From Acidimicrobiia bacterium (GTDB lineage: Bacteria > Actinomycetota > Acidimicrobiia > Spongiisociales > UBA4744), in contig JANTGE010000005.1 in NCBI GenBank assembly GCA_024763085.1, positions 1 through 36,761 of the forward strand: DNA of 36,761 nucleotides, read 5' to 3'. The notes under the pieces are model-generated. The model was not told the origin of the DNA and ran no database searches. It saw only the letters and a list, made by a program, of their open reading frames with translations. This document shows positions 9,399-18,872 of this stretch, piece after piece; position 1 is the stretch's first letter, and each line of letters opens with the position of its first letter. A program made the position numbers and the translations under genes.

Positions 9399-11372
9399 GT
9401 GGCATCGCGCACGACTCCGCTGATCCGGCCGGGCAACGTCACCGGCATGATGACCGTCTCGGCGGCGGTGGGTGCCGCTGCCGGGCTCGGCGCGGTGCTG
9501 CTCATCAAGTCGATCGAATACATCGAAGCACAGGTTGTTCGGCTCGACAACGGGTTCCCCTGGGCGCTCGTGCTGATTCCGGCCGCCCTGTTCACGTCGT
9601 GGCTCCTGACGCAACTCTTTGCCCCAGAAGCGGCCGGACATGGCGTCCCTCAAGTGCTGGCCGCGATCACGGTCGCCGGAGGGGCCATCAGGTGGGTGGT
9701 CGCACCACTCAAACTGGTCGCCACCGCGATCACCATCGGTGCGGGAGGCTCGGCCGGTCGGGAAGGACCGATCGCCCAGATCGGCGCCGCCATCGGCTCA
9801 CTCGCCGGACGCTGGCTGAAGATGCACGAAGGAGCGATCATCAGTCTCGTCGCCGCGGGCGCCGGGGCCGGCATAGCGGCGACCTTCAACGCACCGATCG
9901 CGGGGATGTTCTTCGCCATGGAGGTGATCCTCGGCAGCTTCGCCGTTCGGCATCTGCATACGGTCGTCATCGCCACCGTCTCGGGTGCCGTGGTGTCGCA
10001 TACGCTCATCGGGGAAGGGCTGACATTTCAGCTCGGGAGCACGCACCGCATGCACCACCCTGCGGAACTGCTCGCCTATGCGGCGCTCGGGCTGCTGGCG
10101 GTCGGCTTCGCGCTCGTTTTCCTGTGGTCGCTCGACTTCTTCGAAGAGCAGCCGGCGAAGCTGCGGAGTTGGCGTCGACCGCTGGTTGTGTCCCTTGCCG
10201 TCGCTATCCCGGTGGCGGTCTTCCCTCAAGTCGCCGGCACCGGTCAGCGCTTCATCAACGAAGTGCTGAACGGCAGGGTCTCGGAGGCATGGTGGCTCCT
10301 GGTGGTTTTGGCGCTCATCAAGCCGATTGCCACCGCAGCAACGTTTGGGGCCAGAGGATCGGGCGGTATCTTCATGCCGTCGCTGTTCATCGGCGCCCTG
10401 GTCGGGACCGGCTTTGCCCAGGTGCTGGCCCCGGTTTGGGGGTTCTCCGTTCTCGAGCCCGCTGCGTTCGGACTTGTCGGAATGGCCGCCGTGTTTGCTG
10501 CCGTTGCCCGGGCTCCGCTCACCTCCATCCTCATCGTGTTCGAGATCACCGGCGACTACGGCCTCGTGCTGCCGCTGATGGTGGCGACTTCGATCGCCGT
10601 CCTCCTGGCTCCGCGGCTCTATCCGGAGAGTGCCTACACGAAACCCCTCACGAGGATGGGGATCCGTCTCACCCGCGGCGGCGAGATCGACCTGCTGGAC
10701 ACGGTACGCGTCGCGGACGCGATGACGACCGAGGCAATGGCGGTTCCCGTCGACACGACGCTGGCGCAGCTTCAGGGGATTCTGGACCGTCACCGCCTCC
10801 ACGGGGTGCCGGTCGTCGACCTCGAAGGGAAACTCGTCGGGGTGTGCACGGTGTCCGACATTCTGCGCGCCGGGGGCCCGTCGGACCAGGTGACCGCCGG
10901 GGACGCGATGACGCCGAATCCGGTGACGGTCACCCCCGACACGCCTGCGTCTGAAGCAATGGAGCGGATGGCGGCGCTTGGCGTCGGACGGATCCCCGTC
11001 GTCGCCACGGACGATCCGACCCGAGTAGTGGGCATGTTCAGACGGGAGGATGCCGTGGGCGCGTATCACCAAGCGCGGGGAGCCCAGGTGCGTCAGGCGG
11101 CGGAGCGGGAGCATCACCGCCTGCGGACCAAGGTCGGGCCACACTTCTTCGACTTCACCGTGCAGGAAGGGTCGCTGGCCGTCGGCCGACAGATCAGAGA
11201 GATCCCGTGGCCGGAAGGTTGCCTCGCCGTGTCACTGCTGCGAGGCGACGAGGCTCTGGTGGCCTCCGGCGACACGGTCGTGCAGGCAGGCGATCGGATC
11301 ACCTGTTTCGGGGACGAGGTGATGCGTGAGCGGCTGCTCCGGCGTCTTCGCCCTCGAGAAGGGGAGGCCTGA
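9399..11372 (+). CDS. ClC-family chloride channel/antiporter with two CBS domains and C-terminal RCK_C/TrkA_C-like domain
   Basis: GSAGREGPIAQIGAAIGSL, GARGSGGIFMPSLFIGA; CBS pair from VADAMTTEAMAV; tail TVQEGSLAVGRQIREIPWPEGCLAVSLLRGDEALVASGDTVVQAGDRITCFG. GTG 9399 start is tentative. Confidence 0.9.
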   Translation: MASRTTPLIRPGNVTGMMTVSAAVGAAAGLGAVLLIKSIEYIEAQVVRLDNGFPWALVLIPAALFTSWLLTQLFAPEAAGHGVPQVLAAITVAGGAIRWVVAPLKLVATAITIGAGGSAGREGPIAQIGAAIGSLAGRWLKMHEGAIISLVAAGAGAGIAATFNAPIAGMFFAMEVILGSFAVRHLHTVVIATVSGAVVSHTLIGEGLTFQLGSTHRMHHPAELLAYAALGLLAVGFALVFLWSLDFFEEQPAKLRSWRRPLVVSLAVAIPVAVFPQVAGTGQRFINEVLNGRVSEAWWLLVVLALIKPIATAATFGARGSGGIFMPSLFIGALVGTGFAQVLAPVWGFSVLEPAAFGLVGMAAVFAAVARAPLTSILIVFEITGDYGLVLPLMVATSIAVLLAPRLYPESAYTKPLTRMGIRLTRGGEIDLLDTVRVADAMTTEAMAVPVDTTLAQLQGILDRHRLHGVPVVDLEGKLVGVCTVSDILRAGGPSDQVTAGDAMTPNPVTVTPDTPASEAMERMAALGVGRIPVVATDDPTRVVGMFRREDAVGAYHQARGAQVRQAAEREHHRLRTKVGPHFFDFTVQEGSLAVGRQIREIPWPEGCLAVSLLRGDEALVASGDTVVQAGDRITCFGDEVMRERLLRRLRPREGEA

Positions 11373-11373
11373 C

Positions 11374-12420
11374 CTAACCCTCGGGCCAGGTGCCGATCAC
11401 GACCTCGACCTGGAGGGTTTCGTCGCCGCGGACCACGTCGACCGTCGCCCTGTCACCGGGGCTGGTGCGGCCGACAGCGGCGATCAGGTCGGCGGAGTCG
11501 CCGATCGCCGACCCGTCGAAGCCGACGATGACATCGTGGGGTTGCAGGCCGGCAGCGTCGGCAGGGCTTCCAGGAACCACCCTGCCGACGATGGCGCCCG
11601 AATCCACCGACAGCTGCAGCTGGTCAGCGATGATCCGGTTGTTGTCTCCCAGTTCCACCCCGAGGAACGGTTCACCGACCCCGGCGGCGAACCTGTCCAG
11701 CACCTGTTTGGCCGAGTCGATCGAGATGGCGAAACCGACGTTCTGGGCGTTACCCGCCAGGGCCGTATTGATGCCGACGACTTCACCGGCCGCGTTGAGG
11801 AGCGGGCCGCCCGAGTTGCCCGGATTGATCGCCGCGTCGGTCTGCACGGCGTCGTAGATCACCCCTGAGGGGGTTCTGACGGTTCGATGCAGGGCGGAGA
11901 CGATGCCGGCCGATACGGTCGGCTCCGCGGCGTCGAGGGCAAGAGCGTTGCCGATGGCTATCACCGGGTCGCCGACCGAGAGCGCTTCAGAGCTGCCCAG
12001 GGGGAGGGGCTCGAGCCCCGAAACGTCGTCGACGAGGAGCAGGGCCAGGTCCCGGTTCGGGGCCCGGGCCACCACCTGCGCCGTGCGGTCTACCCCGTCG
12101 CTACCCGTCACGATGATCGTGGTGGCGCCTTCGACCACATGGAAGTTGGTGAGGATGTGGCCTGCAGCGTCGATGACCACCCCGGTGCCGGCGCCCGCCG
12201 GGACCTCCTGCGGGTTGCCCACCATGTCGGTGATGACCTGTTCCTGGAGCACGGCGACGACGCCGGCCCGGGCATGGTCGACGAGCGGGGAGACGTCATA
12301 GAGGTCCAGTTCTCCGGGAGGGTTCGTTGTGGGCGGTGACGGCTCGGGGCCGGCTGCGGGGACGGTGCATGCGGCGGCGACGAGAGCAATGGCAGTGACG
12401 ATCGAGAGCGTACGGCGCAT
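11374..12420 (-). CDS. HtrA/DegP-like trypsin-type serine protease lipoprotein with PDZ domain
   Basis: Lipobox IALVAAACT; TNFHVVEGA (His), DLALLLVDD (Asp), INPGNSGGPLLN (Ser); PDZ VVPGSPADAAGLQPHDVIVGFDG. Confidence 0.93.
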   Translation of the reverse strand: MRRTLSIVTAIALVAAACTVPAAGPEPSPPTTNPPGELDLYDVSPLVDHARAGVVAVLQEQVITDMVGNPQEVPAGAGTGVVIDAAGHILTNFHVVEGATTIIVTGSDGVDRTAQVVARAPNRDLALLLVDDVSGLEPLPLGSSEALSVGDPVIAIGNALALDAAEPTVSAGIVSALHRTVRTPSGVIYDAVQTDAAINPGNSGGPLLNAAGEVVGINTALAGNAQNVGFAISIDSAKQVLDRFAAGVGEPFLGVELGDNNRIIADQLQLSVDSGAIVGRVVPGSPADAAGLQPHDVIVGFDGSAIGDSADLIAAVGRTSPGDRATVDVVRGDETLQVEVVIGTWPEG

Positions 12421-12443
12421 GGGGGCCACGATAGATCGTTCTC

Positions 12444-12586
12444 GAGTCTTGGGTCTCGGGTCACGGGTGTCGGGTCTCGGGCAAGAGCGCGGAGCGGCTG
12501 GGAACCGAGGACCCAAAACTCAAGACTCAAAACCCAAAACTCAAGACTCAAAACTCAAAACTCTGAGCCCAGAACTCAAGACCCAA
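12444..12586. repeat. heptanucleotide tandem array A, two oppositely oriented halves
   Basis: Left half GAGTCTT GGGTCTC GGGTCAC GGGTGTC GGGTCTC (12444-12478). Right half GACCCAA AACTCAA GACTCAA AACCCAA AACTCAA GACTCAA AACTCAA AACTCTG AGCCCAG AACTCAA GACCCAA (12510-12586). Confidence 0.9.
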
Positions 12587-12633
12587 AGGAGTCCCCGCTC
12601 GCTGCTCGGTCACGCCTGGTTACCATCCTCGCC

Positions 12634-13371
12634 ATGTCGTGGGTCACCATCGTTGCGCTGTTGGCAGCCGGGATGGCCGCCGGGTTCGTCAACACGGTCG
12701 CCGGCGGCGGGTCGGTGATCTCCCTGCCGGTGCTCGTCGAGCTGGTGGGGGCCAGCGTCGCCAACGGCACGAACCGGGTGGCGATCCTGCTGCAGAACAT
12801 CGTCGGAGTCTCGTCGTTCCATCAAGGCAAGAAGGTGCCCTGGCGTTTCGTGCTGCCGCTGCTCGCCCCGACGCTTGCGGGTGCCGGGGTCGGTGCCTGG
12901 GTGGCGACCCTGCTCTCTGCCGCAGCCATGAAGAAAGTGTTCGCTGTGGTGATCGTGCTGGTTGCGCTCTCGGTGTTGGTCCGGCCAAGCCGGTGGATGC
13001 GGGAGGGAGAGTCGAAGCTGCGTGAACCGTGGCGAAGCCTCGCGTTCTTCGGTATCGGGCTCTACGGCGGTTTCGTGCAGGCAGGAGTTGGCTTCCTCAT
13101 GCTGGCGGGTCTCGTACTCGGCGGAGGCCTCGGTCTGGTGAGGGGCAACGCAGCGAAAGTGGTGTTGATCCTGGCCTACACGCCGTTGGCGCTCTACCTG
13201 TTTTTCCGAGCCGGCCAGGTGGACCTCGCGGCCGGGCTCATCCTGGGGGTCGGCAACATGGCCGGAGCCTTGATCGCCTCCCGTCTGGCGATCGCCAAGG
13301 GCGCCGGCTGGATCAGGTGGGTGCTGGCCGTCGCCGCGGTCGCCGCCGCAGGCCGGATGCTGTTCTTCTAG
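12634..13371 (+). CDS. TSUP family (TauE/SafE-type) membrane permease
   Basis: AAGMAAGFVNTVAGGGSVISLPVLVELVG...ANGTNRVAILLQNIVG typical of TSUP; multi-TM. Confidence 0.88.
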   Translation: MSWVTIVALLAAGMAAGFVNTVAGGGSVISLPVLVELVGASVANGTNRVAILLQNIVGVSSFHQGKKVPWRFVLPLLAPTLAGAGVGAWVATLLSAAAMKKVFAVVIVLVALSVLVRPSRWMREGESKLREPWRSLAFFGIGLYGGFVQAGVGFLMLAGLVLGGGLGLVRGNAAKVVLILAYTPLALYLFFRAGQVDLAAGLILGVGNMAGALIASRLAIAKGAGWIRWVLAVAAVAAAGRMLFF

Positions 13372-13380
13372 GAACCGCCT

Positions 13381-13905
13381 CTACTTGCGGACCCGTGACG
13401 ACCGGCGGGCTCGCACCTCCGGGGTGAAGATGTCTTCGAGCGTGACGAACGCCTCCGGATTGATCCGGCGGACGATCTCCAACACCTCCGGCACCCGTCT
13501 GCGAGGTACAACCGTGAATGCGAGCCTGACTTCGCCGTTGAGGCCTTCGGCGTTGACGACGGTCACGCCGAAGCCGGCGTCTCGCAGTGCCGGAGCCACC
13601 TCGGGTGAGTCATAGGGCGTGATGATGCGCATCACCGCCTTTCCGACGGCGAGGCGCCGCTCAATGGTCGAACCGAGCACGGTCCCGGTTCCGAACCCGA
13701 GGGCGAACGCCACCATCCGGACAGGGTCGTCCAGATTGGAGAAGACCAGACCGGCAGCCACGACCCAGGTGAGCGATTCGAAGAAGCCGAGCAGCCCCGC
13801 AATCCACCGTTCCTGACGAACCAGCATGACGATGCGGATGGCACCGATCGACACGTCGACCAACCGCAAGGCGAACACCGCCAGGGCACCGAGCAACACA
13901 GACAC
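13381..13905 (-). CDS. DUF2179/UPF0316-type membrane protein
   Basis: ALRLVDVSIGAIRIVMLVRQERWIAGLLGFFESLTWVVAAGLV...FGTGTVLGSTIERRLAVG; GTG 13905 preceded by GGAGGAGG. Confidence 0.82.
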   Translation of the reverse strand: MSVLLGALAVFALRLVDVSIGAIRIVMLVRQERWIAGLLGFFESLTWVVAAGLVFSNLDDPVRMVAFALGFGTGTVLGSTIERRLAVGKAVMRIITPYDSPEVAPALRDAGFGVTVVNAEGLNGEVRLAFTVVPRRRVPEVLEIVRRINPEAFVTLEDIFTPEVRARRSSRVRK

Positions 13906-13981
13906 CGAACCTCCTCCGTCGGGACGAGTGTACGCCGTGTCGAGATTGGTAAAGCCCCGCAGTGATGCCAACATTGGCGTC

Positions 13982-14428
13982 ATGCGAACGATGACGCTTC
14001 TCCTGCTCGTCGCGCTGGTGCTGTCCGCATGCTCCGGCGGGACTGCGCCGGTGACGGCCACGACGGCGACCGGCGGCGCGTGCGACAATGTTGCCTACAT
14101 CATCCCCAGTTCCCCCGACGCCCTCCGCATGATGGCCGGCATGTATGAGTTCCTGCAGACGGAACATCCGGAGGTGAAGAACCAGCAGTTCGACGCCGAG
14201 CTGCTCCAGATCACCCGGCAACGGGCCTGGGACCTGATGACGGTGCAGTTCAGCAACGACCTTGGTGTCGTCCTGTTTGTCAACAAGCCGGGTGACGAGT
14301 GGGCGATCGGTTGGGAGGGTTCGGCGTCGAGTGCCGACGAAATCCGCCGTGCCTTGCAGTCGTCCTACCCCGATCTGCCTGAAGAGCTCCTCGACTGCCA
14401 CGACTTCTCCCCGTTTCTGGAGGGGTGA
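13982..14428 (+). CDS. small secreted lipoprotein of unknown function
   Basis: MRTMTLLLLVALVLSACSGG lipobox; no recognisable family. Confidence 0.7.
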   Translation: MRTMTLLLLVALVLSACSGGTAPVTATTATGGACDNVAYIIPSSPDALRMMAGMYEFLQTEHPEVKNQQFDAELLQITRQRAWDLMTVQFSNDLGVVLFVNKPGDEWAIGWEGSASSADEIRRALQSSYPDLPEELLDCHDFSPFLEG

Positions 14429-14456
14429 GGCGCTAGCGTGACCGCCGGAGGTCACG

Positions 14457-15593
14457 ATGGCGATACCACATCCCAGTTTCACCGTCGGGATCGAAGAGGA
14501 GTACATGCTCGTCGATCTCGAGACGAGAGCGCTCGTCCCAGACCCGCCTGAGGAGATGATGGCCGAGTGCCAGGCCTTGCTCGAGGGCCAGGTGGGGCCC
14601 GAGTTCCTCAGGTCCCAGATTGAGATCGGCACTCGGGTGGCGTCGACGGTGGCCGAAGCCCGCGAAGATCTGGCTCGGCTGCGAAGTGTCGTCGCCACCG
14701 TCGCGAAGGCCCATGGCATGGCGCCGATCGCCGCGTCGACCCATCCGTTCACCCACTGGGGCGACACGCTCATCACCGACAAGGAACGCTACCAACTGAT
14801 CGCGAGGGAGCTCGAAGCCGTCATCCGACGTTTCGTCATCTCCGGGATGCACATCCACGTCGGGATCGACGACGACGACCTGCGCATCGATCTGATGGGA
14901 CAGTTCACCTACTTCCTGCCTCACCTGCTGGCGCTGAGCACCTCGTCGCCGTTCTGGCATGGGAACCACACCGGCCTGCGCAGCTACCGGCCGGCCGTGT
15001 TCAAGGCGCTACCCCGGACAGGCCTGCCGGAGCACTTCTCGAGCTGGGGCGAATACCGCCGCCATGTGGGGGTCCTCGTAGACGCCGGCATCATCGAAGA
15101 TGCGACCAAGCTGTGGTGGGATCTTCGGCCCAGCGAGCGCTATCCGACCCTCGAGATTCGGGCGATGGACCTCTGTACCCGGCTGGACGACGCGATCGCC
15201 ATCGCGGCGCTGTCCGTGTCGCTGCTCCATCTGCTCTACCGCCGGCGAACCCAGAACCAGCGGTGGCGGACGTATGCCAACATGCTGATCTCCGAGAACA
15301 TGTGGCGGGCCCAGAGGTACGGCATCAACGAGTCGCTCATGGACTTCGGACGAGGGGAACTGGTGCCGTTCGCCGACCTGCTCGACGAGATCATCGAGTT
15401 GGTACGGCACGACGCGGAAGAGCTGGGCTGCTGGACGGAGGTGCAGTCCGCCAGGGAGATCCTCGTACGCGGGACGAGCGCAGACCGGCAAGTGGCGGTG
15501 TATCACGCGGCGCTCGCCGACGGTGCCGACGAGCGCGAAGCACTCCAGGCCGTGGTCGACTTCCTGGTCCGGGAGACGGTGACCGGGCTCTGA
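14457..15593 (+). CDS. YbdK-type carboxylate-amine ligase (GCS2 family)
   Basis: FTVGIEEEYMLVDLETRAL; AASTHPFTHW; GMHIHVGI; LEIRAMD; SD-like CCGGAGG upstream. Confidence 0.93.
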   Translation: MAIPHPSFTVGIEEEYMLVDLETRALVPDPPEEMMAECQALLEGQVGPEFLRSQIEIGTRVASTVAEAREDLARLRSVVATVAKAHGMAPIAASTHPFTHWGDTLITDKERYQLIARELEAVIRRFVISGMHIHVGIDDDDLRIDLMGQFTYFLPHLLALSTSSPFWHGNHTGLRSYRPAVFKALPRTGLPEHFSSWGEYRRHVGVLVDAGIIEDATKLWWDLRPSERYPTLEIRAMDLCTRLDDAIAIAALSVSLLHLLYRRRTQNQRWRTYANMLISENMWRAQRYGINESLMDFGRGELVPFADLLDEIIELVRHDAEELGCWTEVQSAREILVRGTSADRQVAVYHAALADGADEREALQAVVDFLVRETVTGL

Positions 15594-15668
15594 GTTTTGA
15601 GTCTTGAGTTTTGAGTCATGGGTTGCGCGCTCTCGCTCCTACCCATAACTCACAACTCCAAACTGCCG
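15591..15668. repeat. heptanucleotide tandem array B, two oppositely oriented halves
   Basis: TGAGTTT TGAGTCT TGAGTTT TGAGTCA TGGGTTG, 15-nt spacer, ACCCATA ACTCACA ACTCCAA ACTGCCG; starts on the TGA stop codon of the upstream gene. Confidence 0.85.
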
Positions 15669-15692
15669 GCTGTCCGTAAGCGGCAGCCGGCA
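15664..15692. terminator. strong hairpin between convergent genes
   Basis: TGCCGGCTG-t-CCG taag CGG-CAGCCGGCA: 12 bp with one bulge and a 4-nt loop. Confidence 0.7.
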
Positions 15693-15697
15693 CCGGA

Positions 15698-17968
15698 TCA
15701 ATGGTCCTTCGTCTGCGCGTCCAGCACCGCAATCGCGGTCAGGTTCACGATGTCGCCCACCTCGGCGTCACGCTGCAGCACATGCACCGACCGGGAGAAT
15801 CCAGTGAGAATCGGGCCGATGACCTGGGCACCGGCGATCCTCCAAAGGATCTGATAGGCGGCGTTGCCCGCCGCCAGGTTCGGGAACACCAGCACGTTGG
15901 CAGGTCCCCCCAGGCGGTTGAATCCATGGAGTCGCTGCAGCAGATCCTCGTCGACCGAGGTTCGGGCGTGCATCTCGCCGTCGAGGGGCAGGTCTGGCCG
16001 ACGCTTCCAGGCGATCTCGACGGCTTCCCTGACCCGTTCGGGTTCCTCTCCCGACGCCGAACCGAAGTTGCTGTAAGACAGCAGCGCAACCCGAGGCTGC
16101 ACATCGAACATGTCGTGGGCCAGGTCCGCGGTCGAGATGGCGATCTCGGCCAGCTGGTCGGCTTCCGGCAGGATGTTGACCGCACAGTCTGCGAAGAAGT
16201 ACGGCCGGCCCTGCACGATCACCACATACACCGCCGACACGATCGAACGGTCCTTTTCCAACGGCAGCACCTGAAGCGCCGGACGGATCGTCGTCGGATA
16301 CGAGGTGGTCAGTCCGCCAAGGACGGCGTCGGCGTCGCCCTGCTGAAGCATCATCGCCGCATACAGGTCCGGGTCGAGGATGGCTCGGCGAGCATCGGTT
16401 GGTGTGACACCCTTTCGGCCCCGCAACTCGAAGTAGACGTCCGCGTACCGTTGACAGGTTTCCGGCTCCTCATGCGGGTCGAAGATCTGCACTCCGTCGA
16501 GTTCGATGTCGTGGGAGTCGGCAAGGGCCATGATCTTTTCTGGGTTGCCGAGGAGGATCGGTTCGGCGATCCGTTCGTCGATCACTCTCCTGGCCGCCCG
16601 GATGATGCGCACGTCGGCCCCGTGCGGGTAGACCACCCGCATCGGACGCTCTTGTGCCTTTGTCGTCACCGTGTGGGTGAGCCCGTAGGTGGCCTGGAAC
16701 CGTGCCTGCAACTGCTCTCGATAAGCATCCACACTCTCGAACGGTTTGCGGGCGAGCCCTTCGTCGACCGCCGCCTTGGCGACCGCCGGCGCTACGTGCC
16801 ACAGCACCCTCGGGTCGAACGGCTTCGGAATGATGTAGTCGGGGCCGAAGCTCAGATGGTCCAGGTTGTACGCTTTCAGCACGGCGTCCGGTACCGGCTC
16901 CCGCGCCAGGTCGGCGAGCGCGTGGGCGGCAGCGACCTTCATCTGCTCGCTGATGCTCTTGGCGCGCACATCGAGCGCACCCCGGAAGATGAACGGGAAG
17001 CCAAGGACGTTGTTGACTTGGTTCGGGTAGTCGGAGCGGCCGGTTGCCACGATCGCATCGGGTCGTGCCTCCCTGGCAACTTCGTAGCGAATCTCCGGAT
17101 CCGGATTGGCGAGTGCGAAAATGATCGGCCGATCCGCCATTGAGCGAACCATTTCGGGAGTTACCACATCGGCGACGGAGACCCCGACGAAACAGTCGGC
17201 ACCTTCGAGCGCCTCTGCCAAGGTCCGTTTGTCCGTGGGACGGGCGAACTCGGCCTTGTGGCCGGTCATGCCTTCGGTGCGTCCCTCATAGATGACGCCT
17301 CGTGAATCGCACATCAGGATGTTCTCGGGGCGTACCCCGAGACGAATGAAGAACCGGGCACAGGCGATGCCTGCCGCTCCGGCGCCGTTGAACACCACTT
17401 TGGTGTCTTCGATGGTGCGGTCGGTCAGGTCGATCGCGTTGAGGAATCCGGCGCCGGCAATGATCGCCGTGCCGTGTTGATCATCGTGGAACACCGGGAT
17501 GTCGAGGCGTTCCTTGAGGGTGTCTTCGATGAGGAAACACTCGGGAGCTTTGATGTCTTCGAGGTTGATGCCCCCGACGGTCGGGGAGAGCAGCTCACAG
17601 AAGCGGATGATCTCCTGAGGGTCTTCCGAGTCGACTTCGATGTCGAATACGTCGATGTCGGCGAACCTTTTGAACAGAACCCCTTTGCCCTCCATGACCG
17701 GTTTGCCGGCCAGGGCACCGATGTTGCCCAGGCCCAGCACTGCGGTTCCGTTGCTGACCACCGCGACCAGATTGCCCTTTGCGGTGTACCGAAATACCTC
17801 CTCGGGGTTTGCGGCGATCTCGAGACAGGGTTCGGCGACACCGGGCGTGTAGGCGAGTCCCAGATCCGATTGGGTCGCTGTCGGTTTCGTCGGCCGGACT
17901 TCGATCTTGCCGGGGCGGCCCTTGGAGTGGTACTCGAGGGCCTCGCTGAAATGCTTACCTTCCGCCAT
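15698..17968 (-). CDS. maeB: NADP-dependent malic enzyme fused to phosphotransacetylase-like domain
   Basis: [52 protein letters not shown]-terminal PTA-like half ending in the [28 protein letters not shown] region. ATG 17968 preceded by GAGGAGG. Confidence 0.93.
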   Translation of the reverse strand: MAEGKHFSEALEYHSKGRPGKIEVRPTKPTATQSDLGLAYTPGVAEPCLEIAANPEEVFRYTAKGNLVAVVSNGTAVLGLGNIGALAGKPVMEGKGVLFKRFADIDVFDIEVDSEDPQEIIRFCELLSPTVGGINLEDIKAPECFLIEDTLKERLDIPVFHDDQHGTAIIAGAGFLNAIDLTDRTIEDTKVVFNGAGAAGIACARFFIRLGVRPENILMCDSRGVIYEGRTEGMTGHKAEFARPTDKRTLAEALEGADCFVGVSVADVVTPEMVRSMADRPIIFALANPDPEIRYEVAREARPDAIVATGRSDYPNQVNNVLGFPFIFRGALDVRAKSISEQMKVAAAHALADLAREPVPDAVLKAYNLDHLSFGPDYIIPKPFDPRVLWHVAPAVAKAAVDEGLARKPFESVDAYREQLQARFQATYGLTHTVTTKAQERPMRVVYPHGADVRIIRAARRVIDERIAEPILLGNPEKIMALADSHDIELDGVQIFDPHEEPETCQRYADVYFELRGRKGVTPTDARRAILDPDLYAAMMLQQGDADAVLGGLTTSYPTTIRPALQVLPLEKDRSIVSAVYVVIVQGRPYFFADCAVNILPEADQLAEIAISTADLAHDMFDVQPRVALLSYSNFGSASGEEPERVREAVEIAWKRRPDLPLDGEMHARTSVDEDLLQRLHGFNRLGGPANVLVFPNLAAGNAAYQILWRIAGAQVIGPILTGFSRSVHVLQRDAEVGDIVNLTAIAVLDAQTKDH

Positions 17969-18055
17969 GACGGCCTCCTCTTGCCACTCGAAGACTACCG
18001 TCATCGATCGGGCCCTCCGCCGCCGCAGCGGCAGGAGGCGGAATAGGGTAGGAGC

Positions 18056-18673
18056 GTGCACGAACCCGATGCCACCCTTGCACTCTGGGACTACCGGCGC
18101 AAAGTCGCCGACACATACGCAGCCGTGCGCGCGGCAGGTGGTGGCATCGATGCGTGGGAACGCTGGAGGGCGTTCCGTGACGACCTGTTTCGTACCCACT
18201 CCCAATCGCCGCTTTCCCGCGCGCGCAGAGCCGGCTTCGAGGGCGTGCCGTACTTCTCCTACGACCCGATGTGGCGCCTGGAGGTCGAAGTGGTCCCGTT
18301 GGAGGATGAACAGGAGTCCCTGGCTCACAGTGGCGCAGGAGCCACCACTTTCCGCCGGTTCGGCCGTGTCGACATCCCGGCGGCGGGCGTCGTGTCCACG
18401 CTGACGCTCTACTGGCTCGAGGGCTACGGAGGAGGCGTGTTCCTTCCTTTCCGGGACGACACCAACGGTGAGTCCACCTACGGCGGTGGCCGCTATCTGC
18501 TCGACACGGCCAAAGGCGCCGACCTCGGTCATCGGGGCCGCCGACTGGTGCTCGACTTCAACTTCGCCTTCCACCCGTCATGCGTCCACGACGACCGCTG
18601 GTCGTGTCCGCTGCCGCCGCCGGGCAACCGGATCAACGGCTTGGTGGAGGCCGGGGAACGGTTGAGACGCTGA
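18056..18673 (+). CDS. DUF1684 family protein
   Basis: [22 protein letters not shown]...[28 protein letters not shown] typical of DUF1684. Confidence 0.9.
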   Translation: MHEPDATLALWDYRRKVADTYAAVRAAGGGIDAWERWRAFRDDLFRTHSQSPLSRARRAGFEGVPYFSYDPMWRLEVEVVPLEDEQESLAHSGAGATTFRRFGRVDIPAAGVVSTLTLYWLEGYGGGVFLPFRDDTNGESTYGGGRYLLDTAKGADLGHRGRRLVLDFNFAFHPSCVHDDRWSCPLPPPGNRINGLVEAGERLRR

Positions 18674-18705
18674 CGTCCGGCCGCACCGGCTGTGTGGATG
18701 AGCAT

Positions 18706-18830
18706 GAACCCAGAACCCAGAACCCGAACCTAGAACCCAAAACTCAAGACTCAGAACTCAGAACTCAGAACTCAGAACTCAGAACTCAGAACTCAAGACT
18801 CAAGACTCAAGACTCAAGACTCAAAACCCT
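18706..18830 (+). repeat. heptanucleotide tandem array C
   Basis: GAACCCA x2, GAACCC, GAACCTA, GAACCCA, AAACTCA, AGACTCA, (GAACTCA)x6, (AGACTCA)x4, AAACCCT; single orientation. Confidence 0.95.
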
Positions 18831-18872
18831 TCACCCGTGGACCGGCGTCTCGGAGACTTCTAGGCTCCGACC

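Noticed and set aside
17969-18574. N-terminal extension of malic enzyme up to 18574
   Set aside because: The extension overlaps the divergent DUF1684 gene; ATG 17968 has a GAGGAGG SD and begins the recognisable [11 protein letters not shown]... N-terminus.
18706-18830. Possible CRISPR array
   Set aside because: Repeats are 7 nt with no unique spacers; they are tandem heptamers, not CRISPR repeat-spacer units.
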